Below, piece after piece: positions 24,346 to 32,430 of a DNA stretch of 64,000 bases. The notes under the pieces were generated by a model that saw only the letters and a list, made by a program, of their open reading frames with translations, was not told the origin of the DNA and made no database searches. The position numbers were made by a program, and so were the translations under genes. This DNA comes from Aceticella autotrophica (lineage in GTDB: Bacteria > Bacillota > Thermoanaerobacteria > Thermoanaerobacterales > Thermoanaerobacteraceae), in contig NZ_CP060096.1 of NCBI RefSeq assembly GCF_017357865.1, positions 2,203,619 to 2,267,618 on the forward strand, in the 5' to 3' direction. Positions within the stretch are counted from its first letter, which is position 1. Every line of letters begins with the position of its first letter.

Positions 24346-24594
24346 ATTTTATCACATTTTTTCTATATGTCAACAAAAATATTTAAAATTTTTTTTGTAG
24401 TTTTTATTTTAATCTTTTTTTCTTGTAATAGCTTGACATTATAATTTTAATTTGTGTATAATTTAAATATACAAGAATTTCGCTTTTATCTGTATTAGGA
24501 AAATATAATTTCAGGCTTAATAAAAAGAGGAAATTTTTATTCTTTTTATTGCTTAAAAAGCATACTAAAAATACAGGAAAGCGATAGTTTCTTT
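24346..24594. repeat. 249-bp direct repeat, right copy (native divergent promoter region)
   Basis: The uninterrupted form of the original cbi/hydrogenase intergenic DNA. It contains a copy of the cbi promoter (24346-24373, minus) and the working hydrogenase promoter (24433-24462, plus). Confidence 0.92.
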
Positions 24595-24668
24595 ATACTT
24601 TTTAATTTACTTTATTTTCATCATCAAATTATAAAATTTAAAAAATCTTTGAAGGAGGTTTAAAATTC
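24433..24668 (+). promoter_or_regulatory. Promoter and leader of the hydCBA operon
   Basis: TTGACA (24433-24438), 18-bp spacer and TATAAT (24457-24462). The leader is about 200 nt. TCGCTTT near 24480 can pair with AAAGCGA near 24579, enclosing a GCTTAAAAAGC hairpin, so the leader may fold. RBS GGAGG is at 24653-24657. No known riboswitch class was matched. Confidence 0.7.
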
Positions 24669-25178
24669 ATGTGTGAATGCTGCAAAGGAAGTAAAGACCC
24701 CAAGTTTGTAAAGGTTGACAAATTTTTATCGCAGTTTGAAGGAGAAAAAGGTTCCCTTATTTCGATTCTCCAGCAAACTCAAAGAGAATTTGGTTATCTA
24801 CCAGAAGACGTAATCTATTACATCGCAAGAAAAATACAAATTCCAGCTAGTACCATTTATGGTGTTGCAACTTTTTATGCACAGTTCCATTTAAAACCGA
24901 GAGGAAAATATGTTATCAGGGTTTGTCTTGGAACTGCCTGCCATGTTAGTGGAGCAAATAAGATTTTAGCCGAGTTTGAAAAACAACTTGGAATAAAACC
25001 TGGTGAAACAACAGAGGATTTGAAATTCACCTTAGAAACCGTTGGATGCCTTGGTGCATGCGGTTTAGCACCAACTATAATGGTAAATGAAAAAACCTAT
25101 GGAAAAATGACCCCTGAAAAAGTAAATGAAGTATTACAAAAATATAACGAAATGGAAACAGTTGCTGCTGCACAGTAA
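24669..25178 (+). CDS. hydC: [FeFe] hydrogenase NuoE-like 2Fe-2S subunit
   Basis: A 169-residue thioredoxin-fold ferredoxin. The 2Fe-2S ligands are Cys86 and Cys91 (CLGTACHV) and Cys127 and Cys131 (GCLGACGL), the NuoE/HydC pattern. An N-terminal CECC is an extra thiol cluster. In trimeric bifurcating hydrogenases (HydABC) this subunit docks on HydB and relays electrons with NAD(H). First gene of hydC-hydB-hydA, 30 bp before hydB, behind the duplicated promoter region. Confidence 0.93.
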   Translation: MCECCKGSKDPKFVKVDKFLSQFEGEKGSLISILQQTQREFGYLPEDVIYYIARKIQIPASTIYGVATFYAQFHLKPRGKYVIRVCLGTACHVSGANKILAEFEKQLGIKPGETTEDLKFTLETVGCLGACGLAPTIMVNEKTYGKMTPEKVNEVLQKYNEMETVAAAQ

Positions 25179-25208
25179 AAAATTAAATAATTATTGGAGG
25201 TGTAGTTT

Positions 25209-27110
25209 ATGGAAAAGTTCAAATCTGTACAGGATCTGGAAAACCTGAGAAAAAAATTAAAAGATGCTTTAGCATCAAGCAAAGAAAAAATAACGGTTCG
25301 TTTATGTGGTGGAACAGGTTGTAGGGCATCAGGCTCTCCAGATGTCCATGATGAACTTGTAAAGATACTAAAAAGAGAAGGTCTTATGGATGTTGATGTA
25401 AGCCTTACCCATGAATGCCTTGAAAGTACAAACAAAGTAGATATTAAAATGACTGGATGTCAAGGATTCTGCGCACAGGGTCCGCTTATGTCAATTGCTC
25501 CTATGGGTGTATTCTACGTTGGAGTAAAACCTGAAGACATGGAAGAAGTTGTTGAAAAAACCATTAAAAAAGGCGAAATAATCGAAAGACTTTTATATCA
25601 TGACCCAGCTTCAGGCAAAACTTACGTTAAGAGAGACGAAAATCCTTTCTATGCAAAACAAACCCGTGTTGTTTTAAAAGATTGCGGTACGGTTGATCCG
25701 GCATCAATATATGATTATCTCGCTGAAGATGGTTATTCTGCTCTTGTTAAGGTTTTAACATCTATGGATCGTAAAGAGGTAATAGATGAAGTTATAAAAT
25801 CCGGGCTTAGAGGTCGCGGTGGCGCCGGTTTCCCAACAGGAGAAAAATGGCTGGGTGGTTACAAAAACCCGAGTCCTAAAAAATACATTATATGTAACGG
25901 TGATGAAGGCGATCCTGGTGCTTTCATGGACAGAAGTGTCATGGAAGGAGACCCGCATAAAGTAATCGAAGGCATGATGATAGGTGCATATGCCATCGGA
26001 TGTGACGAAGGATATATTTATGTCCGTGCAGAATATCCTCTGGCTGTTCAAATGTTAAAAAAGGCAATTAAAGACTGCGAAGAACTTGGCTTGCTTGGTG
26101 ATAATATCCTTGGAACAAATTTCTCCTTTAAGCTTCATGTAAGAGAAGGCGCAGGTGCTTTTGTTTGCGGTGAATCCACAGCTCTTACCTATTCCATAGA
26201 AGGAAAACGCGGTATGCCAAGGGTACGTCCGCCAAGAACAAATGAAAAAGGTCTTTGGGATATGCCAACTGTTTTAAACAATGTTGAAACCTTTGCATCT
26301 ATACCAACAATACTTTCAAAAGGCGGCGATTGGTTCGCTTCTATTGGTACGGCAAACAGCACAGGAACAAAAACCTTTGCTCTTACAGGTAAGGTAAACA
26401 GAACAGGACTCGTTGAAGTACCAATGGGTTTGACATTGCGTGAGTTAATATTTGATATAGGCGGCGGTATCCTTAACAATAAAAAATTTAAAGCTGTACA
26501 GATGGGAGGTCCTTCTGGCGGTTGCATACCTGAAAGCCAGTTAGACTTGGCTATTGATTTCGACTCCCTTAAAAAAGCCGGAGCAATAATGGGTTCTGGT
26601 GGTGCAGTTGTAGTTGATGAAGATACCTGCATGGTTGACTTCGCAAAGTTCTTTTTGAATTTTATTGTTGAAGAATCCTGCGGAAAATGCATACCCTGCC
26701 GTGAGGGTAACAAGAGAATGCTGGAAATCCTCCAGAGAATTACAGAAGGCAAGGGAAAAGAAGAAGATATTGAACTTCTTGAAAACTTAGGGAAAATGAT
26801 CATAGATTGTTCCCTTTGCGGTCTTGGAAAAACAGCTCCAAATCCTGTATTAAGCACGATAAAACATTTTAGAAATGAATATGAAGCACATATTCTTGAC
26901 AAGAAATGTCCTGCTAATGCTTGTACAGCCCTCGCTTCATACAAAATCGACCCTGAAAAATGCATTGGTTGCGGCAAGTGCGCAAAGAATTGTCCAGTTG
27001 GAGCAATCTCAGGGGAGAAAAAGAAACCGCACGTTATTGACCAGGAAAAATGCATAAGATGCGGCACATGTATGGAAGTTTGTCCAAAAGATGCAATATA
27101 TAGAGGTTAA
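25209..27110 (+). CDS. hydB: [FeFe] hydrogenase NuoF-like NADH/FMN subunit
   Basis: A 633-residue multidomain subunit. Residues 25-120 form a thioredoxin-like 2Fe-2S domain (Cys33, 38, 84, 88). The NuoF core holds the NADH loop GRGGAGFPTGEKW (near 200) and the FMN loop NGDEGDPGAFMDR (near 232). An SLBB-like segment and the 4Fe-4S motif ESCGKCIPCREG (near 493) follow. The C terminus adds two 4Fe-4S clusters (CIGCGKCAKNCP and CIRCGTCMEVCP). This is the HydB layout of electron-bifurcating hydrogenases, which couple NADH and reduced ferredoxin to H2. Cytoplasmic. Confidence 0.95.
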   Translation: MEKFKSVQDLENLRKKLKDALASSKEKITVRLCGGTGCRASGSPDVHDELVKILKREGLMDVDVSLTHECLESTNKVDIKMTGCQGFCAQGPLMSIAPMGVFYVGVKPEDMEEVVEKTIKKGEIIERLLYHDPASGKTYVKRDENPFYAKQTRVVLKDCGTVDPASIYDYLAEDGYSALVKVLTSMDRKEVIDEVIKSGLRGRGGAGFPTGEKWLGGYKNPSPKKYIICNGDEGDPGAFMDRSVMEGDPHKVIEGMMIGAYAIGCDEGYIYVRAEYPLAVQMLKKAIKDCEELGLLGDNILGTNFSFKLHVREGAGAFVCGESTALTYSIEGKRGMPRVRPPRTNEKGLWDMPTVLNNVETFASIPTILSKGGDWFASIGTANSTGTKTFALTGKVNRTGLVEVPMGLTLRELIFDIGGGILNNKKFKAVQMGGPSGGCIPESQLDLAIDFDSLKKAGAIMGSGGAVVVDEDTCMVDFAKFFLNFIVEESCGKCIPCREGNKRMLEILQRITEGKGKEEDIELLENLGKMIIDCSLCGLGKTAPNPVLSTIKHFRNEYEAHILDKKCPANACTALASYKIDPEKCIGCGKCAKNCPVGAISGEKKKPHVIDQEKCIRCGTCMEVCPKDAIYRG

Positions 27111-27141
27111 TAATCTAAGAAAGAAAGGAGTACGATGATAG

Positions 27142-28857
27142 ATGGATATGGTAACATTAACAATAAATGGTAAGCAGGTTCAGGTTGAAAAGGGAACCAC
27201 TATAAAAAAGGCAGCAGAAAATATAGGAATTGAAATACCGGGACTTTGCGATGACAATGATTTACAACCCTTTGGAGCTTGCCGCTTATGTGTTGTTGAA
27301 GATAACAGGGGTAATCTTGTAGCATCATGTCATACACCAGTAAGGGAAGGCATGAATATAAAAACTCATAGCAAAAAGGTTATAGATGCAAGGAGGCTTA
27401 TATTAGAGCTTCTCTTATCAAGTCACAATGCTGACTGCTTTGAATGCGATAAAAGTTTACACTGCAAACTTCAAAAATATGCTTATGAATTAAATATCAA
27501 TAATATACGTTTTGATGGAGAAAAAAGAGATTTTCATGTAAATGCTGTTGGTCCGATTATTCAAGATCCAAACAAATGCATACTCTGCGGAAAATGCGTT
27601 CGTATGTGCCATGAAGTACAGACAATCGGCGCAATTGATTTTGCAGATAGAGGCTTTGATGCCTATATAAGTGCACCTTATGAAAAATCCTTACTTGATT
27701 CGGATTGTATATTCTGCGGTCAATGCGTAAGAGTTTGCCCAACAGGTGCTCTTGTAGAAAACCCAGAAATTGATAAGGTTTATGAAGCCCTTAATAATCC
27801 AAAAAAACATGTGGTAGTACAGACAGCTCCTGCTACCCGTATTGCCCTCGGAGAAGAATTCGGCTTGAAACCCGGCGATATTGTAACAGGAAAAATGGTT
27901 GCAGCTTTAAAACAGCTTGGTTTTGACAAAGTTTTTGATACACAGTTTAGTGCGGACCTTACCATAATGGAAGAAGGTACAGAATTAGTAAAAAGGCTTG
28001 AAAAAGGTGAAAACCTTCCACTATTTACTTCTTGCTGCCCATCATGGATACTTGCCGTAGAAAAATTTTATCCGGAGCTTATTCCAAATATATCTACAGC
28101 AAGGTCCCCACAGCAGATGTTCGGCTCTGTAGCAAAACATTATTATACAAAAAAAGCCGGCATTGCGCCTGAAGATTTATTTGTAGTATCAATAATGCCC
28201 TGCATCTCGAAAAAATTCGAAAGAACAAGACCCGAGTTTGACGATGATGTAGATGCAGTTTTAACAACAAGAGAGCTTTCAAGAATGATAAAAGAAGCAG
28301 GCATAGATTTTACTAAACTTGAAGAAGAAAAATATGATTCACCTCTTGGAGAATCTACAGGTGCTGCCACAATATTTGCAGCAACAGGTGGTGTTATGGA
28401 AGCAGCACTTAGAACGGCATATTCTCTTCTTACAGGTGAAGAATTAAAGGGTGATGCAGTAGAATTCACTGCTGTTAGAGGTCTTGAGGGAATAAAAGAA
28501 TCAGCAATCGAAATCAACGGAAAAACTGTAAAAATAGCTGTTGCAAACGGTATTGGCAATGCTAAGAAACTTATAGAGAAGATTAAAAATGGTGAAGCAA
28601 AATATGAATTTGTAGAAGTTATGGCATGCCCCGGCGGTTGCGCATGCGGCGGCGGACAGCCATACACCGATGACCCTGACTTCAGGCAAAAGAGGATTGA
28701 AGGAGTATATGAAAATGACAAGAATTCTCCTAAGAGAAAATCCCATGAAAATGAAGAAGTCAAAAAGATGTATGAAGAATACTATGAAAAACCTTATAGT
28801 GAAAAAGCTCATCATGAACTTCATACACATTATGCATCAAGAAGAATTGAATATTAA
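27142..28857 (+). CDS. hydA: [FeFe] hydrogenase catalytic subunit
   Basis: A 571-residue enzyme. Domains in order: 2Fe-2S plant-type (Cys36, 47, 50, 63), a His-ligated 4Fe-4S (HNADCFECDKSLHC), two 4Fe-4S clusters (CILCGKCVRMC, CIFCGQCVRVCP), then the H-cluster domain with L1 FTSCCPSW, L2 MPCISKKFE and L3 EVMACPGGCACGGGQP. It ends in a small-subunit-like tail (YEEYYEKPYSEKAHHELHTHY). All H-cluster cysteines are present, so it should be active. The maturases HydEFG are not in the window. RBS AAAGGAG is 11 nt upstream. A GC-rich terminator follows. Confidence 0.97.
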   Translation: MDMVTLTINGKQVQVEKGTTIKKAAENIGIEIPGLCDDNDLQPFGACRLCVVEDNRGNLVASCHTPVREGMNIKTHSKKVIDARRLILELLLSSHNADCFECDKSLHCKLQKYAYELNINNIRFDGEKRDFHVNAVGPIIQDPNKCILCGKCVRMCHEVQTIGAIDFADRGFDAYISAPYEKSLLDSDCIFCGQCVRVCPTGALVENPEIDKVYEALNNPKKHVVVQTAPATRIALGEEFGLKPGDIVTGKMVAALKQLGFDKVFDTQFSADLTIMEEGTELVKRLEKGENLPLFTSCCPSWILAVEKFYPELIPNISTARSPQQMFGSVAKHYYTKKAGIAPEDLFVVSIMPCISKKFERTRPEFDDDVDAVLTTRELSRMIKEAGIDFTKLEEEKYDSPLGESTGAATIFAATGGVMEAALRTAYSLLTGEELKGDAVEFTAVRGLEGIKESAIEINGKTVKIAVANGIGNAKKLIEKIKNGEAKYEFVEVMACPGGCACGGGQPYTDDPDFRQKRIEGVYENDKNSPKRKSHENEEVKKMYEEYYEKPYSEKAHHELHTHYASRRIEY

Positions 28858-28860
28858 GAT

Positions 28861-28889
28861 AAAAACCCGGGAAAAATTCCCGGGTTTTT
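28861..28889. terminator. Bidirectional terminator between hydA and the ABC-GGDEF gene
   Basis: AAAAACCCGGGAA / TTCCCGGGTTTTT perfect hairpin between convergent genes. Confidence 0.9.
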
Positions 28890-28899
28890 AATGCAATTT

Positions 28900-30117
28900 T
28901 TAATTGACATATTCAAAAATAACCTTGTTTCTTCCTGTATTTTTTGCTTTGTAAAGTTTCTCATCAGCTCTTTTAATTGCAAAATCAAGATTTTTTTCAT
29001 TGGGTAAAATTTTTGTGCAACCAACTGAAATGGTAAGTTTTATTGTTTTGTCATCAGAAAGCCTTATCTCCATCTCTTCAATGTTTTTCCTTATCCTCTC
29101 GGCAACTGTATAAGCTACATCATCATCCTCGGTCGCTAAAAAAATTAAAAACTCCTCTCCCCCAAATCTTATAATTCTATCAGAAGATCTGATGGTTTTT
29201 GCACAAATCTTCGCCGTTTCCTTTAAAACCAGGTCTCCAATATCATGACCATAAGTATCATTGATATTTTTAAAGTGATCTATATCTACCATTAAGACAT
29301 ATTTGAAATATCCCTTTATAAAATCAATGCAGATTTCTAAATATCTCCTATTGTATACCCCTGTCAACGGATCCGCCATTGACCTCTTTTCTAAAAGTGT
29401 ATCCATATTGCCTATCATTTTATGTAAATCTCCAACAGTAATAAGTTCGTGGTCCTCTGTAAGAATAACAATATTTTCAGCTATAAGCGGAACCATTTCA
29501 AGATGATGTGTCGATATAATGATGGTTTTTCCCTCTTTATTTAACTTATTTATTACATCTATTAACCAATATTTGGTTTTGGGGTCCAACTCATTGGTGG
29601 GTTCATCAAAAAGTAAAACATCAGGATCCATAACTAAAACAGATGCAATGGCAACCTTCTTTTTCTCGCCTCCGCTTAATGTATATGGGGGTCTGTCCCT
29701 AAGGTCATAAAGTCCAAGAACCTTTAATGTATTATCAACTCGCCTCTTTATCCACTCCTCATCGCTGTGTAACTGTACAGGTCCAAATGCTACTTCTTCC
29801 CATACGGTTGAACAAAAAAGCTGAATATCCGAATCTTGAAATACAAATCCTACTTTTTGTCTAAAGAAACAAGCAAATTTTTCATCCATCATCTTTTTTT
29901 CTGTTATATGTTCTCCAAATGCTATAAAATTACCCTGCTCCGGGAAAATTAAACCGTCAAGAATCTTCAAAAGTGTAGATTTGCCTGTTCCGTTAGAACC
30001 TAATAAGGCTATCTTGTCACCCTTTCTTACTGTTAGATTTATGCCTTTGAGAATAGGATTTCCCTTATTAAAAGAATAATATACATCTTCTAAACGAAAA
30101 ATATAATCATTTTCCAA
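28900..30117 (-). CDS. ECF-type ABC ATPase fused to a GGDEF diguanylate cyclase domain
   Basis: A 405-residue fusion. Residues 1-235 are a complete CbiO-like ATPase: Walker A GSNGTGKST (40-48), Q94, signature LSGGE (147-151), Walker B LLFDEP (168-173) and switch His204. Residues 245-405 are a GGDEF domain: DPLTG (249-253), VDIDHF with Asp278 and Asp280, the intact catalytic GGEEF (319-323), and an RxxD inhibitory site Arg310-Asp313 exactly five residues ahead. Both halves look active. It overlaps the T component gene upstream by 11 nt. Inference: transport status or ATPase conformation is coupled to c-di-GMP synthesis, or c-di-GMP feeds back on transport. No frameshift or stop separates the domains. 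Confidence 0.93.
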   Translation of the reverse strand: MENDYIFRLEDVYYSFNKGNPILKGINLTVRKGDKIALLGSNGTGKSTLLKILDGLIFPEQGNFIAFGEHITEKKMMDEKFACFFRQKVGFVFQDSDIQLFCSTVWEEVAFGPVQLHSDEEWIKRRVDNTLKVLGLYDLRDRPPYTLSGGEKKKVAIASVLVMDPDVLLFDEPTNELDPKTKYWLIDVINKLNKEGKTIIISTHHLEMVPLIAENIVILTEDHELITVGDLHKMIGNMDTLLEKRSMADPLTGVYNRRYLEICIDFIKGYFKYVLMVDIDHFKNINDTYGHDIGDLVLKETAKICAKTIRSSDRIIRFGGEEFLIFLATEDDDVAYTVAERIRKNIEEMEIRLSDDKTIKLTISVGCTKILPNEKNLDFAIKRADEKLYKAKNTGRNKVIFEYVN

Positions 30118-30949
30118 AGAATTTATCCCCCCAAAATATTATTATCATAAATACAGAATTTATAATCCCCCATATAATATCCATTTTTTCTACCTTTTTA
30201 TATCTGTTTAAAAATTTTGGTTTACCGATATAACCTCTGGAAAGCATCGCCTTATATGCTTCATCAGTTATATAAAGGGTTTTTAAAAGCATATTGCTTA
30301 ACGTATTATTAAGAACCTTTTTTTTGGTTTCTAAATCCAATTTTCCTATGGTCCTTGACTTTCTGGATAAAAACATGTCCAAAGTTATCTTTAAAAGAAG
30401 GTATACATACCGATAAGCCATTTCAATTACCATGACAAAAATCTTTGGGACATACAAAGATTTTAATGAGCTTAAAAGCTCGTTCCACCTGCTTGTTGAC
30501 GTAAAAAGAAAAATAATTGTTATAGATAAAATGGTATGCATTAGAATCCTGAAGGCATCTGTAACTCCTTCAGAAGTAATATAAAAATTCTTTGTTATAG
30601 AAAATATTGGAGTGCCTGGAACAACAATATTAAATATGCAGGGAATTAAAACAATCCCAGAAATAAACCCTGCAATCATAAGGACTCTTTTAATTAAAGA
30701 AAATGGCGATAGTTTAGATAAATACGCAAGTAAAAGCAAATAAAGATATATAAAAAGAAGAATATGAACATTCCTTATTAGCTGAGATATTACTACGAAG
30801 ATTATTGCTGATAAAACCTTGTATTTGGGAGAAATTTTTTGTAATAATCCATTTTTATCTGCGGTAGCAGATGAAAAAAACATCTGTTTAAATGCAGTAT
30901 CAATATTTTCGATGGTTTTCTCTATAAAACCTTTGCGTATTATAATCAT
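30107..30949 (-). CDS. ECF transporter T component partnered with the ABC-GGDEF fusion
   Basis: A 280-residue multi-span protein with the coupling motifs SRKSRTIG (near 196) and MLSRGYIGKP (near 236). It is a close paralogue of the CbiQ at 270-1094: both start with a FIEKTI helix and share an ...TADKNGL/IADKKGI... segment and similar spacing. The start ATG at 30949 follows GGGAGGGG by about 5 nt. No substrate-binding S component (CbiM-like) is adjacent, so the substrate cannot be assigned. It may use an S component encoded elsewhere or the whole may be sensory. Confidence 0.85.
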   Translation of the reverse strand: MIIIRKGFIEKTIENIDTAFKQMFFSSATADKNGLLQKISPKYKVLSAIIFVVISQLIRNVHILLFIYLYLLLLAYLSKLSPFSLIKRVLMIAGFISGIVLIPCIFNIVVPGTPIFSITKNFYITSEGVTDAFRILMHTILSITIIFLFTSTSRWNELLSSLKSLYVPKIFVMVIEMAYRYVYLLLKITLDMFLSRKSRTIGKLDLETKKKVLNNTLSNMLLKTLYITDEAYKAMLSRGYIGKPKFLNRYKKVEKMDIIWGIINSVFMIIIFWGDKFFGK

Positions 30950-31213
30950 CTCTTCCCCTCCCTTTAAAACAAAATATTGTGTTACTTACATTAAAATAAT
31001 AACATTACTTTTGGAAAAAAGCAAGTAATAACAAAAAATATCTTTATTTTTCTTATTTATTTAAGGTTATTTAAGGAGATTTTTGCGAAGATGCTATTTG
31101 AACATATTACTAAAACAAATTGTATAATATCGTGATGCTTTTGTCAATATTATTTTATTTCACTGATTATTTAAAATCAAAATAAATGTTATAATATATT
31201 TTGGTGATGTGTT

Positions 31214-31981
31214 ATGTATACAGATAATATCTTAAAATTAGCTGTTTTTGCAGGAAAAATAATACTTGAAAATGGCGGGGAAACGTACCGAACCGAAGAT
31301 ACGATAACAAGAATGTTAGAAAATAAAGTGGATATTGTCGAAACCTTCGTAACTCCAACAGGTATCTTTGCATCAGTAGAAGTAGATGGTAAAATATTAA
31401 CAATTGTTCGCAGGGTTAAAAAAAGGATAATAGATTTAAATAAAGTAGCGCTTGTTAATGACTTTTCTCGAAGATTTGCCAAGGAAAAAGGCAATAATAT
31501 CGATTGTAATAAATACATGAAGGAACTAAATGATATTGACAAAAAGAAAAAATATAATTATTATTTCAGGATAACATCAGCAGGTATTGCTGCAGCTGCA
31601 TCCGGCATGATGATAGGAAACAAATTACATGATTTTATCCCAACATTTATTACGGCAATACTTTTGCAGGCTCTTGTAGCATATTTTGAAAAACTTAAAT
31701 TTTCAACCTTTATTATAAATATTCTTGGCGGTTCTTTCGTTTCTGTATTTGCCATTTTATTTTCTCAGATGGGAATAGGTTCTCTTGATGGTATTATAAT
31801 CGGTTCTATTATGACACTTGTGCCTGGTGTTACTTTAACAAATGCTGTAAGAGATGCTATTTCAGGCGACTTTTTATCAGGTGTTTCCAGAGGTATTGAA
31901 GCTGTTGTCGCTGCCATAAGTATAGCCGTAGGTGTTGGTGCACTGCTTAAAATATGGTTTATTCTTGGAGGTATATTATGA
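31214..31981 (+). CDS. ThrE/YjjP-family membrane transporter half (DUF1212)
   Basis: A 255-residue protein: a soluble N-terminal region (1-115) with the GGETYRTEDTITRM block, followed by about five membrane helices. YjjP-type proteins pair with YjjB-type partners to form threonine/serine or dicarboxylate exporters. The stop overlaps the start of the partner as ATGA, which is typical tight coupling. A TATAAT at 31190-31195 lies upstream as a possible -10, without a clear -35. The exported substrate is uncertain. Confidence 0.88.
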   Translation: MYTDNILKLAVFAGKIILENGGETYRTEDTITRMLENKVDIVETFVTPTGIFASVEVDGKILTIVRRVKKRIIDLNKVALVNDFSRRFAKEKGNNIDCNKYMKELNDIDKKKKYNYYFRITSAGIAAAASGMMIGNKLHDFIPTFITAILLQALVAYFEKLKFSTFIINILGGSFVSVFAILFSQMGIGSLDGIIIGSIMTLVPGVTLTNAVRDAISGDFLSGVSRGIEAVVAAISIAVGVGALLKIWFILGGIL

Positions 31982-32391
31982 TATATCAGTTGATTTTTGG
32001 TTTTTTATCAACGGTTGGATTTGCTATTTTATTCAATTTACCGAAAGACTCAATAATTATATCAGGTTTATCCGGCGCAATATGCTGGGCAGGATATATA
32101 ATAATGATGTATATATACCCATCTTCAATTGCTGCAACATTCACAGCTGCAGTTTTTATCGGGATAACCGGCGAGATATTTGCACGTAAAAAGAAAAATC
32201 CTTCGACAATCTTTATAATACCCGGAATAATACCTTTAGTCCCAGGTGTGTATTCTTATAAAACAATCCTTGCAATAATTCAAGGTAACTATACACAAGC
32301 CTTTGAATTTTCCTTACAGACCATCGGTATAGCTCTTGCCATTGCAGCAGGATTAATTTTTGTACTATCCTTTGCACGAATTAAAAAATAG
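31978..32391 (+). CDS. ThrE/YjjB-family membrane partner (DUF3815)
   Basis: About 137 residues, four hydrophobic helices, with the conserved PGIIPLVPGVYSYKT segment near 84. I chose ATG 31978, which follows GGAGG (31967-31971) by 6 nt and overlaps the previous stop, rather than the longer 31954 start. It is the second half of a two-gene ThrE-like exporter split over two proteins, where actinobacterial ThrE is a single chain. Confidence 0.87.
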   Translation: MIYQLIFGFLSTVGFAILFNLPKDSIIISGLSGAICWAGYIIMMYIYPSSIAATFTAAVFIGITGEIFARKKKNPSTIFIIPGIIPLVPGVYSYKTILAIIQGNYTQAFEFSLQTIGIALAIAAGLIFVLSFARIKK

Positions 32392-32430
32392 ATTAATTCT
32401 GCCATACAACCACACTCCAAATTTATTAAT

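Noticed and set aside
26189..27067. 292-codon antisense ORF in hydB
   Set aside because: Antisense to a strongly conserved gene; the open frame arises from codon bias.
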